A stretch of 64,000 nt of DNA from NCBI RefSeq assembly GCF_003460505.1, contig NZ_QTVG01000006.1, forward strand, positions 186,001-250,000, read 5' to 3'. The first letter of the stretch is position 1. Each line of letters begins with the position of its first letter. Positions 27,373 to 35,166 of this stretch are shown here, piece after piece. Origin of the DNA: Eubacterium sp. AF36-5BH (GTDB lineage Bacteria; Bacillota; Clostridia; Lachnospirales; Lachnospiraceae). Under the pieces are notes generated by a model, which worked only from the letters and a program-made list of their open reading frames with translations, was not told where the DNA came from and made no database searches. The position numbers and the translations under genes are program-made.

Positions 27373-29175
27373 TTGGTAATAGGGATAATAGATTCAGGAA
27401 TTAATAAAGAAGCACTTGGTAATTGGAATGTTAAACAGTATAGGGTATATCAGGGAAAAGTATATGAAGAAAAGGCAACAGACTACTATGGACATGGAAC
27501 GGTAGTGTTTGATGTTATTAGAAAATGTATTCAATCAAAAGAAAAGCATGAGATTATATCATTGTGTCCAGGAATAAATAAGAAGGGAAGAATAGAACAA
27601 TCTATAGATTCTACAGATATTGCTAAGGCTATAGAATTAGCGATGGAAAATGGATGCAATGTAATAAATATTAGTATGGGAACTTTTAATATATATAATC
27701 ATAGAAAGTTATATGATGTATGCAAAAATGCAAAAAAAAGAAATGTAAAGATATTTTGTGCAAGGTCAAATGGATATGAACCAGCTATTCCTTGGGCGTC
27801 AGGAGATGTATATAAGGTTAGGGAAAAAGACAGTAATACCCAAATTGAAATAATCAATGAAAATGGAATTCAAGAAATAGTCACACCAGCCTATACTAAT
27901 TACTATCACAAAGGAGAAAATACAGAACTAATTAGTGGAAATAGTTTTGCATGTGCAAGAATAACAGGATTATTCTGCAATGAACTCATAAATGGAGGAA
28001 ATGAAATACGTAATATCATAACTAAATATAATGGAGCAGAAGTTAAAATAATTGATGAAAAGTTTCAATTTCGAAAAAAAAGAATAAGAATGAACAAGGT
28101 AGTGCTGGTTTCTTTTAGTAAAGAAATGCATGGATTAATTTTAGAAAAAAATAATTTACAATACGATATTGTAGGGATTGTTGATTCAGCAAAAAAAGGA
28201 ACAATAAATAGAGATGTGGGAGATTTGTTGAAAATAGAAAAAACAGGACTAAGGATTACAAACAGATTAGATAAAATAACGTTTGATTATGATACATTAA
28301 TAATAGGTTATTTAAAAGAAATATCTAGAGTAGATGAGTATTTTTTGATGGAAAATATATTAAGGGAAAATCTGAAAAATAGAAAAGCTAATGTATATAG
28401 TTTTTTACCCATACCAAAAGAATGGCAGAAGATTTATGAAAAAGAGGGAATAAAATTTGAAACATCTCCAGTAGTAGATAAAAGAGAGTTGAAACGAATC
28501 GAAAGGGCAATTCCTTGTGATTTTAAAAGCACAAAACCTGTAATTGGAGTTTTTGGAACTACATCACAAATTGGTAAATTCACAATGCAATTGAGAATGA
28601 AGGAGATTTTTGAAAAGAGAAAAATAAAGGTATTTCACTTGTCAACGGAACATCAAGCATATTTGCTAGGAGCTGATGTGGTTTTACCTGATGGATATGA
28701 TTCTATTGAGAACGCAAATATTTCATATAATGATAAAATGAAGTTTTTAAGAAAAGCTATAACATATTCAGAGATAAATTCGGATTGTGATATGGTTTTA
28801 GAAGGTACACAAGCTGGAATATTGCCTAGCGAACTTTATATGTGGGATTTTATGTTTAACGGGAGCTTTTTGGATGCAACAAAGCCAGATTTAGGTGTAT
28901 TAGCAGTTAATCCCTTAGGGAATAAAGAAATAATAAGAGACACAATAGATGTGTTAAGAGCTGGATTTAGGTGTAAGACTATAGCTTTAACGTTCCCAGA
29001 TAAATTATATAAAAAAAATAAATACGGAATTAGTGTGAAATCAAAAATTTCATTTGAAGAACAAGTGGAAATAGCACGAAAAATGTCCGAAGAGTTCGGT
29101 GTTATGTCAGGGTGCATAATGGATGATGAATTTGTGAAAGAAGTGGTTGATGAAATTATAACAATTTGTTCATAA
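27373..29175 (+). CDS. Subtilase-like domain fused to DUF1611-like P-loop protein
   Basis: This 600-residue protein starts at TTG behind AGGAGAAAG. Residues 1-235 form a compact S8 subtilase with Asp7 (GIIDSGI), His41 (YGHGT), oxyanion Asn133 (ARSNG) and Ser191 (SGNSFACARITG), so the triad appears intact. No signal peptide or propeptide is present, implying cytoplasmic action, probably on the precursor. Residues 240-385 look Rossmann-like (NKVVLVSFSKEMHGLIL, VGIVDSA). Residues 390-600 resemble the DUF1611 C-terminal P-loop domain, with its GTxxxxxGKxT-type loop at 395-404 (GTTSQIGKFT). The C-terminal half also recalls clostridial peptide-maturation proteins annotated as TIGR04066, from memory only. 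The fusion suggests cleavage coupled to a nucleotide-dependent step. Confidence 0.78.
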   Translation: MVIGIIDSGINKEALGNWNVKQYRVYQGKVYEEKATDYYGHGTVVFDVIRKCIQSKEKHEIISLCPGINKKGRIEQSIDSTDIAKAIELAMENGCNVINISMGTFNIYNHRKLYDVCKNAKKRNVKIFCARSNGYEPAIPWASGDVYKVREKDSNTQIEIINENGIQEIVTPAYTNYYHKGENTELISGNSFACARITGLFCNELINGGNEIRNIITKYNGAEVKIIDEKFQFRKKRIRMNKVVLVSFSKEMHGLILEKNNLQYDIVGIVDSAKKGTINRDVGDLLKIEKTGLRITNRLDKITFDYDTLIIGYLKEISRVDEYFLMENILRENLKNRKANVYSFLPIPKEWQKIYEKEGIKFETSPVVDKRELKRIERAIPCDFKSTKPVIGVFGTTSQIGKFTMQLRMKEIFEKRKIKVFHLSTEHQAYLLGADVVLPDGYDSIENANISYNDKMKFLRKAITYSEINSDCDMVLEGTQAGILPSELYMWDFMFNGSFLDATKPDLGVLAVNPLGNKEIIRDTIDVLRAGFRCKTIALTFPDKLYKKNKYGISVKSKISFEEQVEIARKMSEEFGVMSGCIMDDEFVKEVVDEIITICS

Positions 29176-29193
29176 AGGCAAGGGAGTTAAATA

Positions 29194-31512
29194 ATGATAA
29201 CTATAGAATATGGTACTTATAAATTAATAAAGAAAATACGTAGAGATGAAAAGATTTTTATTAGAGTTTGTAACGATGAAATTGTAGAAACAGACGAAAA
29301 AAAAGCAAATATTATAGTCTACAAAAGAAAAGGCAGTTATTATTGTAGCTTTTTAGCAAATAAAATAATTGTAAACAATATACAATATGAAGACACAGGG
29401 GCTATTATTGTTTCAGAGGGTATAAATGTAAAAGGGTTTAAATATGAGTTAGATATTTATACCGAAAAAAAAATAAATATAAAAAATGTAGTTTTGCCAT
29501 TTGGTACACCTGAATATTGTACATATCCAAAATTTACTGCAATGCAGGGTATTTTGAAAGGATATGATAAAGAAAAAAATTGGTTATATAATAACTATAT
29601 TCAATTGTGGGCTGATAAGTTTATAGTGTCTCCAGAATATTGGTTTGATTTTAAATATGAAAATGAAGCTGATGAAGATAATTTTGCTAATTGTATTATC
29701 CAAAAGGAAAGAGGAGATTATAAAGATGAAAGGAATATAATTAGCATAATTAAGGAATATATAGAAAATAAAATATATTTTTTCCCATCGGTTGACATGT
29801 TGTATATTGATAAATGGTGGGAAGGGAAAAAAGAGAGATGGCATCATGTTCATCAAATAATTGTGTTTGGATATAATGATGAAGAAGAAATATTGCATAT
29901 TGCAGATTTTTTTAACGGAAAATATCAAAGGACGACTGTAAGCTATGAACAATTTGAGAAGGCTTTTTTTGAAAACAGTAAAGGGACAAGCAACCAGGAA
30001 GGAAAGTTCTCTAAGGATGTTTTGCTTAAATATACAAATAAAGAAGAAAAAATTAATATTAGTAAAATTTCCAATGATATAAAAGAATTTATTGAATGCT
30101 CAGATACAAGATCGTATAACTTTTTAAATATTTGCAAGCAAGGCATGGTTTATTATGGAATGGATGCATTGGAAGAAATTAAGAAATATTTATATAACTG
30201 TATGTTTGATAATAAAAAAATTGATATTCGACCGATACAAATAATATATGAGTTTAATGCAATAATGGAAGAACGTATGCGATATTTGAAGTTTAAGGAG
30301 TTAATAGAACTAAATGAAAATGACGTAGTGTTATTAAAGAGATGTAAAATAGTTAGCCAAATTGTAAGAAATTTAGTAATTAAACTAAATTCGTATCAAG
30401 ATGTATCGTATGCAGATATACTAGAAAAGTATGCAGAATTAATGATATTAGATGAAAAGATGTTGCATAAAATATATTATGTTTTAACAGGTGAGAAGTG
30501 TGAAAAAAAATATAAAAATCATGAAGAATCATATACAAGTTTATCTGACATAAAATATGATGAAATTGTACAAAAACTAAAACCATTTAAAAAACTAAAA
30601 GAATATAGAACTTTTAAGTATCATGACATAGCAATATTTCCATATTTGGATGAATTACAAGGAAAGTTTGGGAGAGGACAGGTGGTTGATAATGCTTTTG
30701 ATGACAATACAATAAGTTATTGGATAAACAAGTATTCAAGCATTAGTGCATTGCAAATGATTTGTGATGATTTTTTCCCGTACAAAACCGAACTGTTAGT
30801 AATATACGAGTATAAAGAAAATTATGTTATACGTTATGGCTTTTGTAACAATCATATATCAGGAATTAAAGAATGTGTTTTTATAGATATAATAAAATAT
30901 GATAGTGGTATACCGGTTTTGTTTACAAGACTGGAAAGGGGTAATAAAAAAATAATTGGAAAATTTGAAGTATGTAACAAAAAAATATGTTTATGCAAAT
31001 ATGAAATAATTCGTACAGAAGAAGTGGTAAAAAAATACACTGATAGATATATATATTCAGGAAAAAACGTTAAACAGGTAATTAGAGAATATGATAATAA
31101 TGAAAGGGAAAGTATATATCCTTTATATGGTGAAAAAAATATTGACTTTTATCAATTTAAGCATGAACTAATAGAAGGGGTAAAAAAAGTTTTTTATGAA
31201 AACCCAAAAAGATTAAAAGAAATAAGACTAGACATATGTACTAATAGAATAAAAGTTATGATTATTTATGAAGATAATTCTAAACAGATAATATTAAAAA
31301 GTATTTTTAACGGATATGTATTAGACAGCTATTTTAATAAAAAAATAGAAATGGTGTCATATGAAATCGCTAAAGAGTTATATGAAAGTGGAAGATTATT
31401 AGAAAAAGAAAAAGAAGAAGGTTGGAAAATAATTATTGAAAAAGAAGGAAAATTTATAAAGGAATATACATGTCCACAAGACAGTGAAATGAAATATTTC
31501 ATGAGTAGATAA
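29194..31512 (+). CDS. Large papain-fold (BtrH N-domain-like) peptide-system protein
   Basis: This 772-residue protein has a region at about 100-262 resembling the BtrH N-terminal/papain-like fold. It shows a Cys followed by an aromatic (C109 in TPEYCTYPKFTAMQGIL), then H220 in HHVHQIIVFGYND, and D238 in LHIADFFNGKY. A Cys-His-Asp triad can therefore be proposed. BtrH of butirosin synthesis transfers an acyl group from an acyl carrier protein to an amine, and an ACP-related gene lies in this operon. The remaining 500 residues are Lys/Glu/Tyr-rich with no recognised domain. The gene starts 18 bases after the subtilase fusion. A role as acyltransferase or cysteine peptidase acting on the precursor is inference. 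Confidence 0.6.
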   Translation: MITIEYGTYKLIKKIRRDEKIFIRVCNDEIVETDEKKANIIVYKRKGSYYCSFLANKIIVNNIQYEDTGAIIVSEGINVKGFKYELDIYTEKKINIKNVVLPFGTPEYCTYPKFTAMQGILKGYDKEKNWLYNNYIQLWADKFIVSPEYWFDFKYENEADEDNFANCIIQKERGDYKDERNIISIIKEYIENKIYFFPSVDMLYIDKWWEGKKERWHHVHQIIVFGYNDEEEILHIADFFNGKYQRTTVSYEQFEKAFFENSKGTSNQEGKFSKDVLLKYTNKEEKINISKISNDIKEFIECSDTRSYNFLNICKQGMVYYGMDALEEIKKYLYNCMFDNKKIDIRPIQIIYEFNAIMEERMRYLKFKELIELNENDVVLLKRCKIVSQIVRNLVIKLNSYQDVSYADILEKYAELMILDEKMLHKIYYVLTGEKCEKKYKNHEESYTSLSDIKYDEIVQKLKPFKKLKEYRTFKYHDIAIFPYLDELQGKFGRGQVVDNAFDDNTISYWINKYSSISALQMICDDFFPYKTELLVIYEYKENYVIRYGFCNNHISGIKECVFIDIIKYDSGIPVLFTRLERGNKKIIGKFEVCNKKICLCKYEIIRTEEVVKKYTDRYIYSGKNVKQVIREYDNNERESIYPLYGEKNIDFYQFKHELIEGVKKVFYENPKRLKEIRLDICTNRIKVMIIYEDNSKQIILKSIFNGYVLDSYFNKKIEMVSYEIAKELYESGRLLEKEKEEGWKIIIEKEGKFIKEYTCPQDSEMKYFMSR

Positions 31513-31528
31513 AGGAGAAAGAGGAGTA

Positions 31529-32041
31529 GTGGAAAAATTTGATTTCGAAAAATTTAGAGAATTAGATTCATTGGAATCTATGGAATATATTGTAAAATAT
31601 GAGAAAAAAACAGGTAGACAATTTTCTGAAAAGGAAATATATAATTTGTATAATTGTGAAGAGGAACACTTTTTCTTTAGAGAAAGAAATATCAAGGACA
31701 TAATGAAAATGAAATTTTGTAGATATATTACATATGTTGTGAAAAATGAACAGAGTTATGTATCGGCATTTGTAAGAGAATTTGTTATGAGAAAAAACGA
31801 AATAGTTATATTTGGAATTACTGAAGAAGAAAAAGAGGGATTGCTTAAATTTTCGAAAGCAGGAATAGAAATTGACAACATATTAAATAACATAGAGCTT
31901 CAAAAATATTCATCTGTACTATTTGTTGGTAATGCAAGACTTATAACTAATTCGGAAAAAATGTGTAAGTTATATTATGCAAAATATAAAAAGAAAAGTA
32001 CGGGGGATGTTGTTGCGGTAAGTATTGATGAAAAAATATGA
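31529..32041 (+). CDS. Unknown 170-residue protein of the peptide operon
   Basis: No family was recognised. The N-terminal half is charged and helical with many aromatic residues (EEHFFFRERNIKDIMKMKF). The C-terminal half shows an alternating hydrophobic pattern (NEIVIFGITEEE, then YSSVLFVGNARL) that could be a small Rossmann-like fold. There is no signal peptide or membrane segment. The start is GTG with AGGAG 1-2 bases upstream, or with AAAGGAG further upstream. It overlaps the following ABC transporter gene by about 14 bases, so translational coupling is likely. Confidence 0.55.
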   Translation: MEKFDFEKFRELDSLESMEYIVKYEKKTGRQFSEKEIYNLYNCEEEHFFFRERNIKDIMKMKFCRYITYVVKNEQSYVSAFVREFVMRKNEIVIFGITEEEKEGLLKFSKAGIEIDNILNNIELQKYSSVLFVGNARLITNSEKMCKLYYAKYKKKSTGDVVAVSIDEKI

Positions 32042-33851
32042 TGACGTACATATAAATATAGTGTTAGAAATGATAAATCGTAGAATGAAAATAATAAAAA
32101 AGGAAATAAAATTTTTAAATAATATAATTTTAAAGGAAGCAAAAATATATTACATATATATGATATTAGGACTTTTACTTGGTATTGCTGATCCATTTAT
32201 TGAAATATATGGTACGAAATGGTTGGTGGATGAAATAGCAAGTGTGAATAGAAGTAATAAGGAGATAGTTCGGATTGTTTTATTTATAATATTAAGTGAG
32301 TTTTTTGTGGAATTATTGAGTAAAATTATATCTAATGCAAAAGGAATTTGTGTCGATAAATTTAATAGAAGAATTAGATTGATGATTAATGACACAAGTA
32401 TGTATTTGAAATATGAAGATACAGAAAATCCAGTAATATTAGATAAGCAAAAAGCTGCAGTAGACGGATATTTCAAGGTTGGTGTCAGTGGGATCTTTGA
32501 GTATGTTTCAAATGTGATTTCAAGCGCTATATTAATACCTACGATGACATATATAGTTTTCAGATATTCTTTTTTTGTATTACTATTAGTAATTATTGAT
32601 GTAATTGTTTCGGTAATTATAAATGGTAAAAACATTAAATTAAATTATTCTTTTTTTGAGAAATCAATTCCGACTCAAAGGGCATATGATTATTTTACTC
32701 ATAAAATAGTATCGCAACAGTATGGAAAAGTTATACGTTTGTATGGAGCTGGCGAATTCTTTTTAAATAAAAATGATAATTTTGCAAAAAAAATAATAGC
32801 TCTCAGTCAGAATAACACAAAGTCTATATGGAAATATAATAAATTGGAAAGTTTGATATCTTACTGCATATTAGGAGGTCAATATGCAATTGCTACCTAC
32901 TATATTGTCAAGAAAAAGATAAGTATAGGAACGTTTTCAAGTCTTTTAATAACAATTACATCTCTTAATTCTTCTATTAAAGGAATTTTTAACAGTATTC
33001 AGTCTTTAAATTATAATTTTGATATATTAAATAATACCATTGAGTATTTGGACGAAGTTAGGATAGATAAGAAAGAGAGTATAGAAAGAAAAGTATCTCA
33101 ATATGATATAGAGTTTAGGCATGTATGGTTTAAATACCCTAATACACAAGAATATATTCTTAGAGATGTGAATGTTAAAATTTTGCCTGGGGAATGTGTA
33201 GCAATTGTTGGTAAAAATGGAGCTGGTAAAACAACATTTATTAAATTACTTTGTAAGTTTTATGAAGTGAACAAAGGAGAAATTCTTATAAATGGAAAGA
33301 ATATTAATGAATACGAGAATTCAGAGTACGTGCAACTTTTAGCAGTAGTATTCCAAGATTTCAAAATTTTTGCATTTTCTGCATATGAAAATATTTGTTT
33401 TAGTAGTGATTGTACAAAAATAAATAATGTATATGAAGCTTGTATTAAAAGCGGAATTAATGAAAAGTTTGATAAGTTGGATACAGGATTGAATACAAAA
33501 TTATACAAAATGTTCGATGAAAATGGAATAGAATTATCTGGTGGTGAAGCACAAAAAGTTGCAATTGCAAGAGCTTTGTATAAAAATGCACCGATTGTAA
33601 TTTTAGATGAACCTACTGCAGCACTGGATCCGATTTCAGAGGCGGAGTTGTTTGAAAAAATAAATGAAATGACAGATGGAAAAACTGCTATATATATATC
33701 GCATAGGTTATCATCTTGTAAATTTTGCGATAAGATAATAGTTTTTGATCAAGGCAAGATTGTTGATCAAGGAACGCATAAAGAATTAATGAGGAATAAA
33801 TACGGAATATATTACGATATGTATAAAATACAATCAGAGTATTATCAATAA
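32028..33851 (+). CDS. ABC exporter, fused membrane and ATPase domains (first)
   Basis: This half-transporter of about 607 residues has a six-helix membrane domain (about 30-330) and a complete ATPase: Walker A GKNGAGKTT, signature LSGGEAQKVAIARAL, Walker B IVILDEPTAALD, and switch His in ISHRL. It has no N-terminal C39 peptidase domain, so leader removal must be done by another protein, such as the subtilase. The first about 35 residues form a charged, helical cytoplasmic extension. ATG at 32028 follows GGTAAG; a TTG one codon upstream is also possible. It may pair with the second exporter or act as a homodimer. Confidence 0.88.
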   Translation: MKKYDDVHINIVLEMINRRMKIIKKEIKFLNNIILKEAKIYYIYMILGLLLGIADPFIEIYGTKWLVDEIASVNRSNKEIVRIVLFIILSEFFVELLSKIISNAKGICVDKFNRRIRLMINDTSMYLKYEDTENPVILDKQKAAVDGYFKVGVSGIFEYVSNVISSAILIPTMTYIVFRYSFFVLLLVIIDVIVSVIINGKNIKLNYSFFEKSIPTQRAYDYFTHKIVSQQYGKVIRLYGAGEFFLNKNDNFAKKIIALSQNNTKSIWKYNKLESLISYCILGGQYAIATYYIVKKKISIGTFSSLLITITSLNSSIKGIFNSIQSLNYNFDILNNTIEYLDEVRIDKKESIERKVSQYDIEFRHVWFKYPNTQEYILRDVNVKILPGECVAIVGKNGAGKTTFIKLLCKFYEVNKGEILINGKNINEYENSEYVQLLAVVFQDFKIFAFSAYENICFSSDCTKINNVYEACIKSGINEKFDKLDTGLNTKLYKMFDENGIELSGGEAQKVAIARALYKNAPIVILDEPTAALDPISEAELFEKINEMTDGKTAIYISHRLSSCKFCDKIIVFDQGKIVDQGTHKELMRNKYGIYYDMYKIQSEYYQ

Positions 33852-33865
33852 TGAAAGGAGCAAAA

Positions 33866-34912
33866 GTGAAAAAAAAGTTACATATAGATGCGGAAAATCC
33901 AATTATAACAGAGTGTTGGAACTTTTGTAGATTAGCTGTGGCGCTCTCCGAAAATAATATGAAATGGTATGTTGAAAAATTTTGGGACATAAATATATAT
34001 GATGGGTTTATTGCATTTTATTATGAAGTTGATTTAGACAATAGAGCGATGCCAGATTATGATGAGGTGTTAAAAACTGAAAGTCTTATATATAAAAATG
34101 ATATTATTTCTCAAGTAGAAGAAACATTAGATAGAGGAGGATATCCAATCATATTTATTCATAATGAAAAAGTACTTCTTAAAGATCATGAAATTTTGAT
34201 ATATGGATATGACAATAAAAAAGAAAGAGTATATTGCATGGTATATGTAGGACAACCAATTTATTGGAAAAAGGCAGAGTATTCATACGAAGAATTGAAA
34301 AGATACTTTAAAGAGGAGTTAGATATTTTAAAAGAAGATGACGATATGTTTTTATATTATAAGGAATTTGGATATCCAGCATTAGCTGTTTTCAGAAAAG
34401 AAATGTCAGATAGAAAGATTAATTTAATTTCTATATATAAAATAATTTTGAAAATGTTATATTCGGGTTATAAAGGAGCAACTGGAGTAAAACTTTATCA
34501 TTCAGAGGACCAAAGGTGGGTTGAAATACATAGAGGAATTGAAATATATAAAATGTATTACGAAAGCTTGCCTGAACAACTTTGTAAAGATAAAAAATAT
34601 TTGGAAAAAAACTATAATGTAATAAAGTCTATTTATAAAATATGCGAGAGCAAAAAAAATATTAGAAAAAAGATAACATATTTGATAGATAAAAATTATA
34701 TTCCAGATGTGTCGGATTTGATTTGTCAGTTGAACTTATTATGCAAATATTTAACAAATGCAAGATTATTGTTAGAGAAGTATCAAATAAGTGGAGAAGA
34801 AAAAGTAATAAGAAAAATGGCAAATAACATGCAAATAGCTGAAATTATAGACAAGAGTTTTATGGAACAATTTGCGCAAATATTAAAAAGAGAGATAAAA
34901 AAAGAAATATAA
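33866..34912 (+). CDS. Second papain-fold (BtrH N-domain-like) protein
   Basis: This protein of about 348 residues repeats the pattern seen in the 772-residue protein. An N-terminal Cys segment (ITECWNFCRLAV, C17 or C21 counted from the GTG at 33866) is followed about 90 residues later by H108 in KDHEILIYGYDN. The third catalytic residue is not obvious, because YCMVYV stands where an Asp would be expected. The C-terminal half is helical and Lys-rich. An ATG at 33851 overlaps the previous stop but has no Shine-Dalgarno; AAGGAG at 33855-33860 points to the GTG at 33866. It could be an acyltransferase, a peptidase, or a non-catalytic partner of the larger paralogue. Confidence 0.55.
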   Translation: MKKKLHIDAENPIITECWNFCRLAVALSENNMKWYVEKFWDINIYDGFIAFYYEVDLDNRAMPDYDEVLKTESLIYKNDIISQVEETLDRGGYPIIFIHNEKVLLKDHEILIYGYDNKKERVYCMVYVGQPIYWKKAEYSYEELKRYFKEELDILKEDDDMFLYYKEFGYPALAVFRKEMSDRKINLISIYKIILKMLYSGYKGATGVKLYHSEDQRWVEIHRGIEIYKMYYESLPEQLCKDKKYLEKNYNVIKSIYKICESKKNIRKKITYLIDKNYIPDVSDLICQLNLLCKYLTNARLLLEKYQISGEEKVIRKMANNMQIAEIIDKSFMEQFAQILKREIKKEI

Positions 34913-34933
34913 AAGAAAGTATGGAGGTAACGA

Positions 34934-35164
34934 ATGAACTATAAAGGATTAAAAAGAATATTTGATGAGATTATAGGAATGGTCATAGATGAGGAAGATT
35001 ATTACGATGAAATTGGTTTAGAATCAGTGTTTTTAATACAATTTTATTCCAAAATAGAAGATTTAATGTCATATTCATTTACAGAGGAAGACTATATGGA
35101 AATAAATTATGAAGGGACTGTAAAAGAAATGCTAGATTCTATACTAAGTGTTTTGAAAAAGTAA
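34934..35164 (+). CDS. Acyl-carrier-related protein
   Basis: This 76-residue acidic helical protein has an ACP-like core. GLESV at 28-32 corresponds to the phosphopantetheine attachment motif (usually GxDSL), with Ser31 as the likely attachment site, followed by an amphipathic helix (FLIQFYSKIEDLM). The charge pattern and length fit an acyl or peptidyl carrier protein. ACP-related proteins are known in clostridial peptide-maturation cassettes (TIGR04069, from memory). Its place between a BtrH-like protein and an exporter suggests it presents an acyl group to the peptide machinery. No acyl-ACP ligase or phosphopantetheinyl transferase is in the operon. GGAGG lies before the ATG. Confidence 0.75.
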   Translation: MNYKGLKRIFDEIIGMVIDEEDYYDEIGLESVFLIQFYSKIEDLMSYSFTEEDYMEINYEGTVKEMLDSILSVLKK

Positions 35165-35166
35165 AG

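Noticed and set aside
29194..31512. Possible lantibiotic dehydratase or LanM-like enzyme in the peptide operon, because of its size.
   Set aside because: No LanC zinc motif, kinase-like or glutamyl-tRNA-dependent dehydratase motif is visible; the papain-like pattern fits better.
32028..33851. Peptidase-containing (C39) exporter.
   Set aside because: The N-terminal region lacks a Cys-His peptidase domain and begins directly with a short cytoplasmic helix and membrane segments.
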